NCBI RefSeq assembly: GCF_001636845.1
Contig: NZ_LITT01000064.1
Location: 62,001-126,000 of the forward strand
Source of the DNA: Clostridium ljungdahlii
GTDB lineage: Bacteria > Bacillota > Clostridia > Clostridiales > Clostridiaceae
Direction of reading: 5' to 3'
DNA: 64,000 nucleotides
This document shows, piece by piece, positions 34,357-43,922 of the stretch. The translations under genes were made by a program, and so were the position numbers. Each line of letters begins with the position of its first letter. Within the stretch, counting starts at the first letter, position 1. Under the pieces are notes generated by a model. The model ran no database searches and was not told where the DNA came from. It worked only from the letters and a program-made list of their open reading frames with translations.

Positions 34357-34604
34357 GTCTGTGTCCCTCCTCTAAATTTAATTTTCATACCCCCCTTACG
34401 GCATTTCATCTATAATTTAAAATAAGTTCTTTACTTCAAATATTAATTTTGTATTCCCATCTTTTAAAATATACTTTGTCTATATTAAGTATATAATTTA
34501 TATTTATTAATATTCCTATTTATAAGTAATATTAACAAATATAAAAATATCCTTTTGCCTTTAATATAGTGATTCTAATTGAAATTTTAACTTATACATA
34601 AAAT

Positions 34605-34795
34605 ATACTAACAAAATTGAAATCACACTTAAAAACTTTTTTTATAAGTCTTAGTAAGGTATTTTAGAAAATCTTAGAAGCTTATATATGTCTGAGGTAC
34701 GAGTTTATATAAGCTTCTTTAGATTTTCTAAATACCGAGCTTTAGACTTATAAAAAGTTTTTAGTGTGATGAAATTTGTTAGTATATGGCTAGTA
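34605..34795. repeat. Long imperfect palindrome, element P1
   Basis: Arms of about 85 nt pair with few interruptions, from ACTAACAAAATTGAAATCACAC to its complement GTGTGATGAAATTTGTTAGT. The centre is TCTGAGGTACGAG at 34691-34703. The same 12-base core CTGAGGTACGAG lies in the centre of the palindrome at 37688-37899. There is no coding potential. It lies in the 510-bp gap between the HypA-like gene and ilvN, which otherwise holds nothing I recognise. Confidence 0.8.
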
Positions 34796-34866
34796 TAAGT
34801 AAACCTTCAAACTAGAAACTCTATATATTTAAGACAAAAGAGATATTTTTTATTATAAGTTTTCAT

Positions 34867-35358
34867 TTAATCTTCCAGCTTACTTCCCCTTTGAAGTGCA
34901 GTAAGTCCAGTACGTATAATTTCCTTTATTCCATAAGGCTTCATTAGTTCAATAAAAGCAGATATCTTTTTTTCATTTCCGGTTATTTCAATTATCATAC
35001 TTTTTTCATTCATATCTACTATTTTGCCTCTAAAAGTATTTACAGTCTCCATAATTAATAATTTATTACTGGTTTCTGCAGAAACTTTTATAAGAGATAA
35101 CTCCCTATAAACAGATGCATCGGGGTTTAATTCTATTACTTTTATAACTTCAATCAATTTATTTAGCTGCTTACTTATCTGTTCAAACATATAGTCGTCT
35201 CCAATGGATACAATAGTCATTCGTGATATTTCAGGATCTCCTGTAACTCCTACAGTAAGACTGTGAATATTATATCCCCTTCTACTAAAAAGTCCGGCTA
35301 CTTTACTTAAAACACCTGAATGATTTTCCACTAATACTGACATCACATACTTTTTTAT
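34867..35358 (-). CDS. ilvN: Acetolactate synthase regulatory subunit, possible ATA start
   Basis: Small subunit that gives valine feedback control to acetolactate synthase. It has an ACT domain at the N-terminus (VLVENHSGVLSKVAGLFSRRGYNI) and a second regulatory domain after residue 80, about 164 aa in all. The open frame begins with GTG at 35367, but that codon is inside the ribosome site AAAGAGGTG. Six bases after it comes ATA at 35358, giving (M)KKYVMSVLVENHSG, the family's usual N-terminus. An ATA start is rare. It follows the ilvB stop within a few bases and is co-transcribed with it. Confidence 0.85.
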   Translation of the reverse strand: MKKYVMSVLVENHSGVLSKVAGLFSRRGYNIHSLTVGVTGDPEISRMTIVSIGDDYMFEQISKQLNKLIEVIKVIELNPDASVYRELSLIKVSAETSNKLLIMETVNTFRGKIVDMNEKSMIIEITGNEKKISAFIELMKPYGIKEIIRTGLTALQRGSKLED

Positions 35359-35373
35359 AGTAATCACCTCTTT

Positions 35374-36984
35374 CTAAAAAGTTCTCTCATGAGGATCTAC
35401 AATGCACTCTATTAAAAATGCCTTGCTTGAATCTAATGCTTCTTTAAAAACCCCTTCAAATTCAACATCATTTTCTACTCTCTTAGCTGTCAATCCATAG
35501 GCTTCTGCAAGCTTAACAAAATTTGGATTAGTCCTAAAATTCACTCCAAACTCTCCATCATATTTGTTATCTTGTATTTCTCTAACCATACCAAGTCCTG
35601 AGTTGTTAAACAACACTATAATAATTTTTAGATTGTTTTCGGCAATAGTCCCAAGTTCAAAAAGACTCATTTGAAATCCACCATCACCTGCAAAAGCTAT
35701 AACTTGTTTATCAGGACATGCGATTTTAGCACCAATAGCTGCTGGAAGAGAATATCCCATAGTTCCAAGGCCTCCAGAAGTTAAAAACTTTCTATTCCCT
35801 GCCATCCTAAAGTTACGGGCACACCACAACTGATTTTGTCCTACATCTGCTGTTAAAATAACCTCTTCTCCTAATGTATCAGAAACAGTCTTTAATACAT
35901 ATTTGGGATTAACTTTATCTGTAGGCTTTCTTTGTATCTGCAAATCTTTCTTCCAATTTTTAATTTCTTCCATCCATTCTTTCGTCTGTGGAGGTACTAT
36001 TTCCTTATTTAAATCTGATAAAATATTTGCACAATCACCAACTACTGGAATATAAGTGTTCAGAATTTTACCTATTTCAGCAGGATCGATATCTATATGA
36101 ATTATATCTGCATCCTTTGCAAATTTTTTTACCCCACTAATAGTTCTATCTGAAGCTCTAGCTCCAATCAGTATTAGTACATCTGCATTTTGTACAACTT
36201 TATTAGCATAAGCAAATCCATGAGTACCTATTAACCCTATATAATAATCGCTGTTTTCATTTATACATCCTTTTCCCATAAGAGTATGGACAACAGGTAT
36301 ATGTGACTTTCTAACAAATTGCTCCAGTTCTTTTTGTGCATTTGCCAGTATAACTCCGCCACCTGCACAAATAAGAGGTCTCTTGCTAACTTTGATTCTA
36401 TCTATTATTTTCTTTATTTGACCAGAGTGTCCTTTAACAGTAGGTTTGTATCCTCTTATATTTACACTTTCAGGATATTCAAAATCAATATCTTCTTCCA
36501 TTATATCCATGGGTATATCCACAAGCACAGGTCCTTTTCTACCAGTTTCAGCTATATAAAATGCTTCCTTTATAGTCTTAGGTATGGATTTAGCATCTCT
36601 TACAAGAAAATTATATTTCGTAAAAGATTCTGTAGCACCTGTGATATCTAATTCTTGAAATACATCCCTTCCGATTAATGTAGACTTAACCTGACCCGTA
36701 ATAACAACAAGAGGAATGGAATCCATATATGCAGCAGCAATGGCAGTAATGAGATTAGTTGCGCCAGGTCCTGATGTAACTATACAGACTCCCACTTCTC
36801 CAGTTGACCTAGCATATCCACTAGCAGAGTGTCCTGCAGCTTGTTCCTGTCTTACTAATATATGCTTCACATCTGATTTTCTCAAAGCTTCATATATAGG
36901 AACCACTGCAGCACCAGGATACCCAAATACTATATTTACATTTTCTTTTTTTAAACATTGGATAACTGCTTCAGCAGCTTTCAT
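35374..36984 (-). CDS. ilvB: Acetolactate synthase catalytic subunit
   Basis: ThDP enzyme making acetolactate or acetohydroxybutyrate, the first common step of branched-chain amino-acid synthesis. About 536 aa. The ThDP glutamate lies in FGYPGAAVVPIYEAL to RQEQAAGHSASGYAR. Other motifs are GPGATNLITAIAAAYMDSIP, the FAD/quinone-like middle domain, and the ThDP-Mg motif GDGGFQMS...NN near residue 435-465. Upstream ATGs are too near the ribosome site AAGGAG; the ATG at 36984 (MKAAEAVIQ) is 8 nt away. Two T-box leaders with leucine specifiers precede it. Confidence 0.95.
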   Translation of the reverse strand: MKAAEAVIQCLKKENVNIVFGYPGAAVVPIYEALRKSDVKHILVRQEQAAGHSASGYARSTGEVGVCIVTSGPGATNLITAIAAAYMDSIPLVVITGQVKSTLIGRDVFQELDITGATESFTKYNFLVRDAKSIPKTIKEAFYIAETGRKGPVLVDIPMDIMEEDIDFEYPESVNIRGYKPTVKGHSGQIKKIIDRIKVSKRPLICAGGGVILANAQKELEQFVRKSHIPVVHTLMGKGCINENSDYYIGLIGTHGFAYANKVVQNADVLILIGARASDRTISGVKKFAKDADIIHIDIDPAEIGKILNTYIPVVGDCANILSDLNKEIVPPQTKEWMEEIKNWKKDLQIQRKPTDKVNPKYVLKTVSDTLGEEVILTADVGQNQLWCARNFRMAGNRKFLTSGGLGTMGYSLPAAIGAKIACPDKQVIAFAGDGGFQMSLFELGTIAENNLKIIIVLFNNSGLGMVREIQDNKYDGEFGVNFRTNPNFVKLAEAYGLTAKRVENDVEFEGVFKEALDSSKAFLIECIVDPHERTF

Positions 36985-37029
36985 AGCCATCTCTCCTTGT
37001 AAATTCAATTTAATAGGATTTTTGGGTAC

Positions 37030-37240
37030 AAAAAAACAGACTCCTTATGGGGTGAGAAGTCTGTTCACGGTACCACCCAATTTTATTACTCAATTTAATA
37101 ACGGCAAAGCCGGCTCAGCCTACTAATTTCAGCTTACAGCTCAAGGGTGAGTTTCAATATTATATATCTGTGAGTTTACACCAAAGCTCTCACTCTCTTT
37201 AAAATATTATAATATCTACTTATCCCTTTCAAAGCTTTCA
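37030..37240 (-). promoter_or_regulatory. T-box leader of ilvBN, proximal copy (Leu, CTC)
   Basis: On the minus strand: Stem I with AGTAG and AGAGAG landmarks, specifier context GAAA-CTC-ACCCTTGAG, then the T-box TTGGGTGGTACCGTGAAC (RC of 37063-37080) and a terminator AACAGACTTCTCACCCC...GTCTGTTTTTTT. CTC is a leucine codon. Uncharged tRNA-Leu would bind here and stop termination ahead of ilvB. Confidence 0.9.
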
Positions 37241-37387
37241 TATATTAATACGTATTTTATACTTTCTAATCTACATTTACAAATAGTTTTTTAAAATTAA
37301 ATTACTTAAATCAAATTTAAACTTGATACACACTAAGTATTGATAATTCAAAGTAATTAATATAGGTAATTTTAGATTAAAAATTAG

Positions 37388-37608
37388 CACAAAAAAACAG
37401 CCTTTCTCTTGAGGCGAGAAGTCTGTTCGCGGTACCACCCAATTTTATTACTTAATTCAATAACGATTCACACCGGCACAGCTTACTATAATTTCAGCTT
37501 ACAGCTCAAGGGTGAGTTTCAATATGAAATATTTATGGGTTTACACCAGATCCCACTCGCTTTAAAATATACATCATATTTAATAGTCCCTGTCAAAGCT
37601 TTTATTAT
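37388..37608 (-). promoter_or_regulatory. T-box leader of ilvBN, distal copy (Leu, CTC)
   Basis: A second complete T-box leader: GAAA-CTC-ACCCTTGAG specifier, T-box TTGGGTGGTACCGCGAAC (RC of 37425-37442) and terminator AACAGACTTCTCGCCTC. It stands some 150 bp upstream of the proximal copy in the same orientation. A TTGACA box at 37651-37646 marks the probable promoter. Tandem T-boxes make an AND-type, steeper response to tRNA-Leu charging. Confidence 0.9.
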
Positions 37609-37687
37609 TTAAATATGAGTATATGTTACTATAAAACAATTTAAATGTCAATAGTTTATTCTGAATTTTTATTAAATAATATATTTA

Positions 37688-37899
37688 CTCAACTTTCACA
37701 TATATGAAATCTTTTTAAAGAACAAAGTTCAAAGTTCAAATATCAAGTAAGGATAATTTTCTTCCTAGCGTCAGAAAATATTAAAATTATAGATTTCCTG
37801 AGGTACGAGGGAAGTCATCTTTATCTGTTCTTTGTTATTTGAACTTTGTTATTTTCAAAAGCTTTACTTCTCAAAGTTTTTAAACTACAAAAGTTGAGT
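37688..37899. repeat. Long imperfect palindrome, element P2
   Basis: Begins CTCAACTTTCACATATATGAAAT and ends CAAAAGTTGAG, with inner arms AGAACAAAGTTCAAA / TTTGAACTTTGTT and centre CCTGAGGTACGAGG at 37797-37810. The outer ends recur in the element at 57040-57381, the core in the one at 34605. No gene in it. It fills the space between the distal ilvB T-box and ilvD. Confidence 0.78.
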
Positions 37900-37935
37900 A
37901 TATTTACAAATTAAAAGTACATTAAAAAACTCTGA

Positions 37936-39594
37936 TTATTTAAGAACTGCGCCTGTATTTGCAGAAGTAACCAATTTTGCGTACCTTGATAAATATCCTG
38001 TTTTTATCTTAGGTTCAGGCTTTACATAGTTCTTTCTTCTCTTTTCAAGTTCTTCCTCACTTACTTTTAGCTCTAACTTTTTATTTGTAATATCTATAAA
38101 TATAGTATCTCCTTCTTCTACAAGTCCTATTAGTCCACCTTCCATAGCTTCTGGTGATACATGTCCTATAGATGCCCCTCTTGTAGCTCCTGAAAATCTT
38201 CCATCTGTTAAAAGTGCTACATCTTTATCTAAACCCATACCTGCTATAGCAGAAGTTGGTGAAAGCATTTCTCTCATTCCAGGTCCGCCCTTTGGTCCTT
38301 CATATCTTATTACAATTACATCACCTTTATTTATTTCATTGCCAAATATAGCCTTAACTGCTTCTTCTTCAGAATTATATACTCTAGCTGGTCCTTCATG
38401 TACCATCATTTCTTTTGAAACTGCTGATTCTTTAACTACAGCTCCATCTGGTGCCAAGTTTCCTCTAAGTATTGCTATTCCACCTTCGTTGCTGTAAGCA
38501 TTGTCTACATTTCTTATGACTTCATAATCAAGCACTTCAAAATCCTTTATAGTTTCTCCTACAGTTTTTCCAGTAACAGTAAGTGCATCTTCATTTATAA
38601 GACCCTTTTTAGAAAGTTCATTCATAAGAGCTGGTATTCCCCCTGCCAGATGAAGATCTTCCATATGATGTTTGCCACTTGGACTCAATTTTGTAAGACA
38701 AGGTGTGTGTTTACTTATTTCATGAAATAAATCCAAATTAAGTTCTATACCTGCCTCATGAGCAATTGCTGGAAGATGAAGTACTGTATTTGTAGATCCT
38801 GCCATAGCCATATCTACCGTTATAGCATTTTTAAATGCATCTAAAGTTAGTATATCTCTTGGTCGTCTATCGTTCTTTACACAATCCATTACATACATTC
38901 CTGCATATTTAGCCAATTGATTTCTCTCACCAGTTTGTGCAAGGGCACTTCCATTTAGAGGTAAACCCATTCCAAGCACTTCTGTAAGACTGTTCATACT
39001 GTTTGCTGTAAATAATCCTGAGCAGGAACCGCATCCAGGACAAGCTCTTTTAGCTTCTTCTTCAAGTTCCTCCTCTGTTACTTTTCCATCGCTGCAAGCT
39101 GCCACCTTTTCAATACAAGTGCTAAAATCAAGTGCTTTGCTATTTAGCTTACCTGCCCTCATAGGTCCCCCACTTACTACTACAGCTGGTATATTAAGTC
39201 TTGCAGCTGCCATAAGCATTCCAGGTACAATTTTGTCACAGTTAGGAATGAGTACTAACCCGTCAAAACCATGAGCTGTTGCCATAGCTTCAATTGAATC
39301 TGCTATTAGTTCTCTTGAAGCAAGAGAATACTTCATTCCAACATGACCCATTGCAATTCCATCGCAAACTGCAATAGCAGGAAACTCTATAGGAGTACCC
39401 CCAGACATTGCTACTCCAAGTTTTGCAGCTTTTGCTATTTCATCTAAATGCATGTGACCTGCAACTATTTCGTTTTGTGAATTTACTATTCCTATAAGAG
39501 GTCTTTCAATTTCCTCTTTTGTATATCCCATTCCATACATAAGTGCTCTTGCTGGAGCTGCCTTAATTCCCTTTTTTACTGAATCACTTCTCAT
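37936..39594 (-). CDS. ilvD: Dihydroxyacid dehydratase
   Basis: Third enzyme of valine and isoleucine synthesis, dehydrating dihydroxy-isovalerate or -methylvalerate. 552 aa from the ATG at 39594 ([21 protein letters not shown]), which follows AAGGAGG. The open frame runs 28 codons further up but that part is the T-box terminator. Iron-sulphur and Mg motifs are visible: [40 protein letters not shown] and the C-terminal [12 protein letters not shown] and [13 protein letters not shown]. It has its own Ile-specific T-box leader and is a single-gene unit. Confidence 0.95.
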   Translation of the reverse strand: MRSDSVKKGIKAAPARALMYGMGYTKEEIERPLIGIVNSQNEIVAGHMHLDEIAKAAKLGVAMSGGTPIEFPAIAVCDGIAMGHVGMKYSLASRELIADSIEAMATAHGFDGLVLIPNCDKIVPGMLMAAARLNIPAVVVSGGPMRAGKLNSKALDFSTCIEKVAACSDGKVTEEELEEEAKRACPGCGSCSGLFTANSMNSLTEVLGMGLPLNGSALAQTGERNQLAKYAGMYVMDCVKNDRRPRDILTLDAFKNAITVDMAMAGSTNTVLHLPAIAHEAGIELNLDLFHEISKHTPCLTKLSPSGKHHMEDLHLAGGIPALMNELSKKGLINEDALTVTGKTVGETIKDFEVLDYEVIRNVDNAYSNEGGIAILRGNLAPDGAVVKESAVSKEMMVHEGPARVYNSEEEAVKAIFGNEINKGDVIVIRYEGPKGGPGMREMLSPTSAIAGMGLDKDVALLTDGRFSGATRGASIGHVSPEAMEGGLIGLVEEGDTIFIDITNKKLELKVSEEELEKRRKNYVKPEPKIKTGYLSRYAKLVTSANTGAVLK

Positions 39595-39629
39595 TTTTAG
39601 TATCCTCCTTAATTCTGGAAATTTTTCGT

Positions 39630-39835
39630 AAAAAAATAACCGCCTGCCTAGGGCAAGAAGCTTTGCGGTACCACCCAATTTTTTAATTCTAATAACGGTA
39701 ATACCGACACAGCTTACTAATTTCAGCTTGCAACTTAGGAGTGATTTTCAAAAGTTTCGTATTTATAAGTTTTCATCTTACACACATTCTCTAAAAATAC
39801 TCCACTATTTACTCTTCTCCGTCATAGTTTTTATA
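39630..39835 (-). promoter_or_regulatory. T-box leader of ilvD (Ile, ATC)
   Basis: Minus strand: GACGGAGAAGAGTAAATAG opens Stem I, the specifier context is GAAA-ATC-ACTCCTAAG, the T-box is AATTGGGTGGTACCGCAAAG (RC of 39662-39681) and a GCAAGAAGC-type terminator follows. ATC is an isoleucine codon. The stretch 39836-40137 beyond it holds only AT-rich sequence and presumably the promoter. Confidence 0.9.
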
Positions 39836-40137
39836 ATACATAATACATAATATATAATTTCATAATAATTTTCGCACATTTTATATTTATAAACCCCTCT
39901 TATCTACAAGTAATATCTACCTATAATTATTTTGCCCCTAAAAAGATAGATATTTACATTACAGTGATTAGGGGAAAGTACCCCTAATTTCTCCTGTAAA
40001 CTTAAGTCATCCGCTAAATGATAAGCCCCCTTATTCATAAGCGTTATTCATAGTAATTTTTTATTGATATACTGTTAAAATATTACCCCAATTTAATAAA
40101 TATTTTAATACTATCAAATGAACATTCTACTTTTTAA

Positions 40138-41172
<1,035 letters not shown>

Positions 41173-41387
41173 CTATTTATACTATTTATATATATTGAAC
41201 TTCTTAATACTTTAAATATTTAAATAATATATTACTTGATGCTTAAAAAATGATTTTTAATTCGCATAATTAAGAATTTTATGACTATTGCAAGTGCACA
41301 CATTCTATATTCTATAAATTATTTAACTGTAAAATAATTTATTTCAATTTTAAGAACCAGCATTTGAACAATTACCACTAATTTTTT

Positions 41388-41622
41388 GTATAAAAAAACA
41401 ACCAACATTCTCTGCTTGGGGCGAGAAGTTTGGTCGCGCGGTACCACCCAATTTTTTACTCAAAGTAATAACGGTTTTACCGGTAAAGCCTACTTAGTTT
41501 CAGCTCACGACTCCAAGGCTACCTTCAATAGTCATATTTATGAGTTTTCACCAAAATCTCACTCTCTTAAGAAATACTTCCTATTTACTCTTCCCTATCA
41601 TTGTCTTTGTACTCTACAATTG
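41388..41622 (-). promoter_or_regulatory. T-box leader of ilvC (Val, GTA)
   Basis: Minus strand: GATAGGGAAGAGTAAATAGG opens Stem I, the specifier context is GAAG-GTA-GCCTTGGAG, aligned base for base with the Leu and Ile leaders nearby. The T-box is AATTGGGTGGTACCGCGCGA (RC of 41433-41452) and the terminator is CCAAACTTCTCGCCCC...GTTGGTTGTTTTTTT. GTA is a valine codon. Confidence 0.88.
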
Positions 41623-42099
41623 TACCAATTCAAAATATCAATTAGAAATAGCCCCCATGGATATAACTAATAAATATCATTTATTTTATTAATACTAAAA
41701 TAAACCTAATTGGTTTTAAATCACTTTGAAAAATTTATTTATTTTTAAAATTTACTTTATCAATATTTAGTGTATGTGACGATAATAATACCTTATGAGA
41801 ATAATGTCAATAGTTTTTTTAAACTTTTTTTGTTTTTTTATTGCACTATGTTTTTCTTACATTATATTACCGTAAAAAATATTTTTCATAATTTCATAAA
41901 AGCAAATACTCAATTTAACCTTTTAGCTTTTTAGAACTTATTGTTTAGGCTTATCCAAATATTTAGCCAAGCTGAAGATTGTAAAAATATTTGGATTGTA
42001 GCTTGATTTTCTATTTAGGATTTCTTTATAGAGTTAATTATATGTTTCAAAAAAATTGTTGACATACATATTTTTTTATAGTATAGTTAGTGCAAATAA
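41623..42099. other. Intergenic stretch with a short palindrome
   Basis: No gene seen. It contains ATCCAAATATTT...AAATATTTGGAT (41953-41995) around AGCTGAAGATTGTAAAAA. The same 18 bases occur at 34035-34052 behind the biotin carboxylase. Near its right end is the promoter of the orphan T-box. Confidence 0.6.
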
Positions 42100-42320
42100 A
42101 AAAACGATGACGGAGAAGAGTAAACAAAAATATGCTTTCAGAGAATGGGGATTTGGTGGGAACCCATAAGCTACAGTTGTTGAAAATCACTCCTAAGTTG
42201 CAGACTGAACTTTATATAAAGTAAGTTATGCCGGCACAGCCGTTATGTATACGAGTAATAATTTGGGTGGTACAGCGACAGACCTTCGCCCCATTGGGGT
42301 GTATGTCTGTTTTTTTATAC
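42063..42320 (+). promoter_or_regulatory. Orphan T-box leader (Ile, ATC) with promoter
   Basis: TTGACA at about 42059 and TATAGT 17 bp later start it. The leader opens GATGACGGAGAAGAGTAAAC like that of ilvD. The specifier context is GAAA-ATC-ACTCCTAAG, the T-box reads TTGGGTGGTACAGCGACAGA with one change from TACCGCG, and a terminator ending in GTCTGTTTTTTT closes it at about 42317. No gene follows on this strand: the next coding sequence is on the other strand. Either the target gene was lost or the short RNA has its own role. Confidence 0.85.
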
Positions 42321-42427
42321 TCTATTTTAAGTTTATTTGTTTTTTAGCTTTATTTTATCGAAAAAAGTTTAGTGTGTGTATGTAATTTAAATATTAAAAT
42401 TTAATACTAATGTATTTTCATATTTAT

Positions 42428-42445
42428 CTTTTTTATCCGATGACT
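42428..42445. repeat. Structured repeat, end remnant
   Basis: TTTTATCCGATGACTA matches the outer end of repeat copies R2 and R3; the rest of the element is absent. The surrounding gap 42321-42590 shows no other structure. Confidence 0.5.
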
Positions 42446-42591
42446 ATAAAATTGCAATTGTATTTTAATTTACTTTTACGTGTTTACTTTATTATTTAGT
42501 AGTGTATAATTTTATTAATTTTAGAAATAAGTGTATTATATAATCATTTCAAATTAAATTTTCAACTAAACTTAATATATCCTTGTTAAGT

Positions 42592-42719
42592 GAAAAGCTG
42601 ATAATTGAAAGTGAAGAGTAAATGATAACTTTTCTCCTCTATATTACAAAAATTCAAAAGTAGTATTATGGGAAGAAAGTCATCCATAACCTTCAATTCT
42701 TAACTCTCGACTCTCAACT
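42592..42719. repeat. Imperfect inverted repeat behind the AEC gene
   Basis: GTTAAGTGAAAAGCTGATAA-type left arm, with GAAAGTGAAGAGTAAATGAT, is matched loosely by the right arm ending CTTAACTCTCGACTCTCAAC. It resembles the other long palindromes in style and lies exactly at the 3' end of the permease gene, where it may act as terminator. Confidence 0.6.
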
Positions 42720-43656
42720 ATATTATAGCCATATATATAGGAATAACTATCAAACTTAAGGCTGTTGTCAATGATGTAACTACTGCTGCATATTCATAAT
42801 CAGCACCATATGCCTTTGCCACTATAGAAGTATTCGTCATTACCGGCATAGCAGCTTGTATTATAAACACTTTTTTCATAAGCTCAGGTATAGGGAAGAA
42901 ACCTGCCAGAAATATTATTAAAACTGGTGATATAATGAACCTTCCTATTAGAACAAAAAATATATCTTTACTCATCTTTATTTTCTTTATATCCACATAG
43001 TAAATTGTTATTCCTATAAACAACATAGAAAGTGGTGTTGTCATATCTCCAAAGTATTTACAGGTATCCATAACAAACTTAGGAAGTTTTATTCCACAAA
43101 ATATAAATATCATTGCTATTATAAATCCCATAAGTGGAGGAGAAAATATTCTATTTAAAGTTTCCTTTGAAAAAATACTTGTTTTTTTATCAGCTTGTCC
43201 ATCTGAGCTTATTCCATAAGCACCTATTGTCCAAAAAAAAGTAGTATTTGCTATATAGTATAAAAGCACATAGGGAACACTTTTTGAACCGAACAATGCC
43301 AAATTTATAGGCAGTCCAATAAATATGGAGTTAGATACAAAAAACATAGACCGAAATGTACCAATTCTCTCCTTTTTCACCTTTATCATCTTAGAAATCA
43401 ATATAGCTAGTATATAACCTATAGCCATAGATAAAACTGGTATAATAAGCCCTTTCCCTATATGATCTAATTTATCTCTTGTAAAGTTACCCATTAAATT
43501 AGAAATCATAAGGCAAGGAAGGGCTACATTGCACACTAATTTTGAAAATACTTTTGATATGTTCTCATTAAGCCATTTAAATTTTGTAAGCACATATCCT
43601 GTACATATCATAATTACTATGCTAAGCACACTTCCAATTGCATTTAATATTACCAT
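42718..43656 (-). CDS. AEC-family (auxin efflux carrier-like) permease
   Basis: 312 aa with about ten hydrophobic segments. The N-terminus SVLSIVIMICTGYVLTKFKWLNEN and the second half GFIIAMIFIFCGIKLPKFV, TPLSMLFIGITIYYV and QAAMPVMTNTSIVAKAYGAD are typical of AEC transporters, which move small carboxylic acids such as malate. The substrate is not shown by the sequence. It is a single gene between the ilv region and a hydrogenase-like receptor. With a 2-hydroxyacid operon 2.3 kb away, an organic acid is a reasonable guess only. Confidence 0.83.
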   Translation of the reverse strand: MVILNAIGSVLSIVIMICTGYVLTKFKWLNENISKVFSKLVCNVALPCLMISNLMGNFTRDKLDHIGKGLIIPVLSMAIGYILAILISKMIKVKKERIGTFRSMFFVSNSIFIGLPINLALFGSKSVPYVLLYYIANTTFFWTIGAYGISSDGQADKKTSIFSKETLNRIFSPPLMGFIIAMIFIFCGIKLPKFVMDTCKYFGDMTTPLSMLFIGITIYYVDIKKIKMSKDIFFVLIGRFIISPVLIIFLAGFFPIPELMKKVFIIQAAMPVMTNTSIVAKAYGADYEYAAVVTSLTTALSLIVIPIYMAII

Positions 43657-43869
43657 CTGTTCATCCCACCATCTTCATCTTTAAATTTACCAAGTGCATC
43701 CGCTAATGCAAAAGATGACAGCTTTTGTCCAAAATTGCAGCTGTGGTACACGTAAGTATAGTTATTAATATAAAATTTTACAGTAATATCATAAACGTCA
43801 TATTACATAATATATCCTTTTTTAATTAAGGTCAACTCACTTGTCTTATACTTCCTAATTTGGTCAGCA

Positions 43870-43904
43870 AAAAACTGAGTTATATATGGTATAACTCAGT
43901 TTTT
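43870..43904. terminator. Terminator after the hydrogenase-like receptor
   Basis: AAAACTGAGTTATA/TATAACTCAGTTTT stem, 14 bp with a 5-nt loop, A- and T-tracts on both sides. Confidence 0.85.
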
Positions 43905-43922
43905 ACGATGGCTTCAATTAAA

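Noticed and set aside
39594-39678. N-terminal extension of ilvD
   Set aside because: These 28 codons fall in the T-box terminator; the AAGGAGG-preceded ATG at 39594 gives the family's normal N-terminus.
41386-41670. 94-codon plus-strand frame
   Set aside because: Lies over the ilvC T-box leader on the opposite strand and has no protein-like features. The same holds for the frame at 37409-37612 over the distal ilvB leader.
42718-43656. AEC permease as the target of the orphan T-box
   Set aside because: The permease gene is on the opposite strand and converges on the leader, so it cannot be controlled by it in cis.
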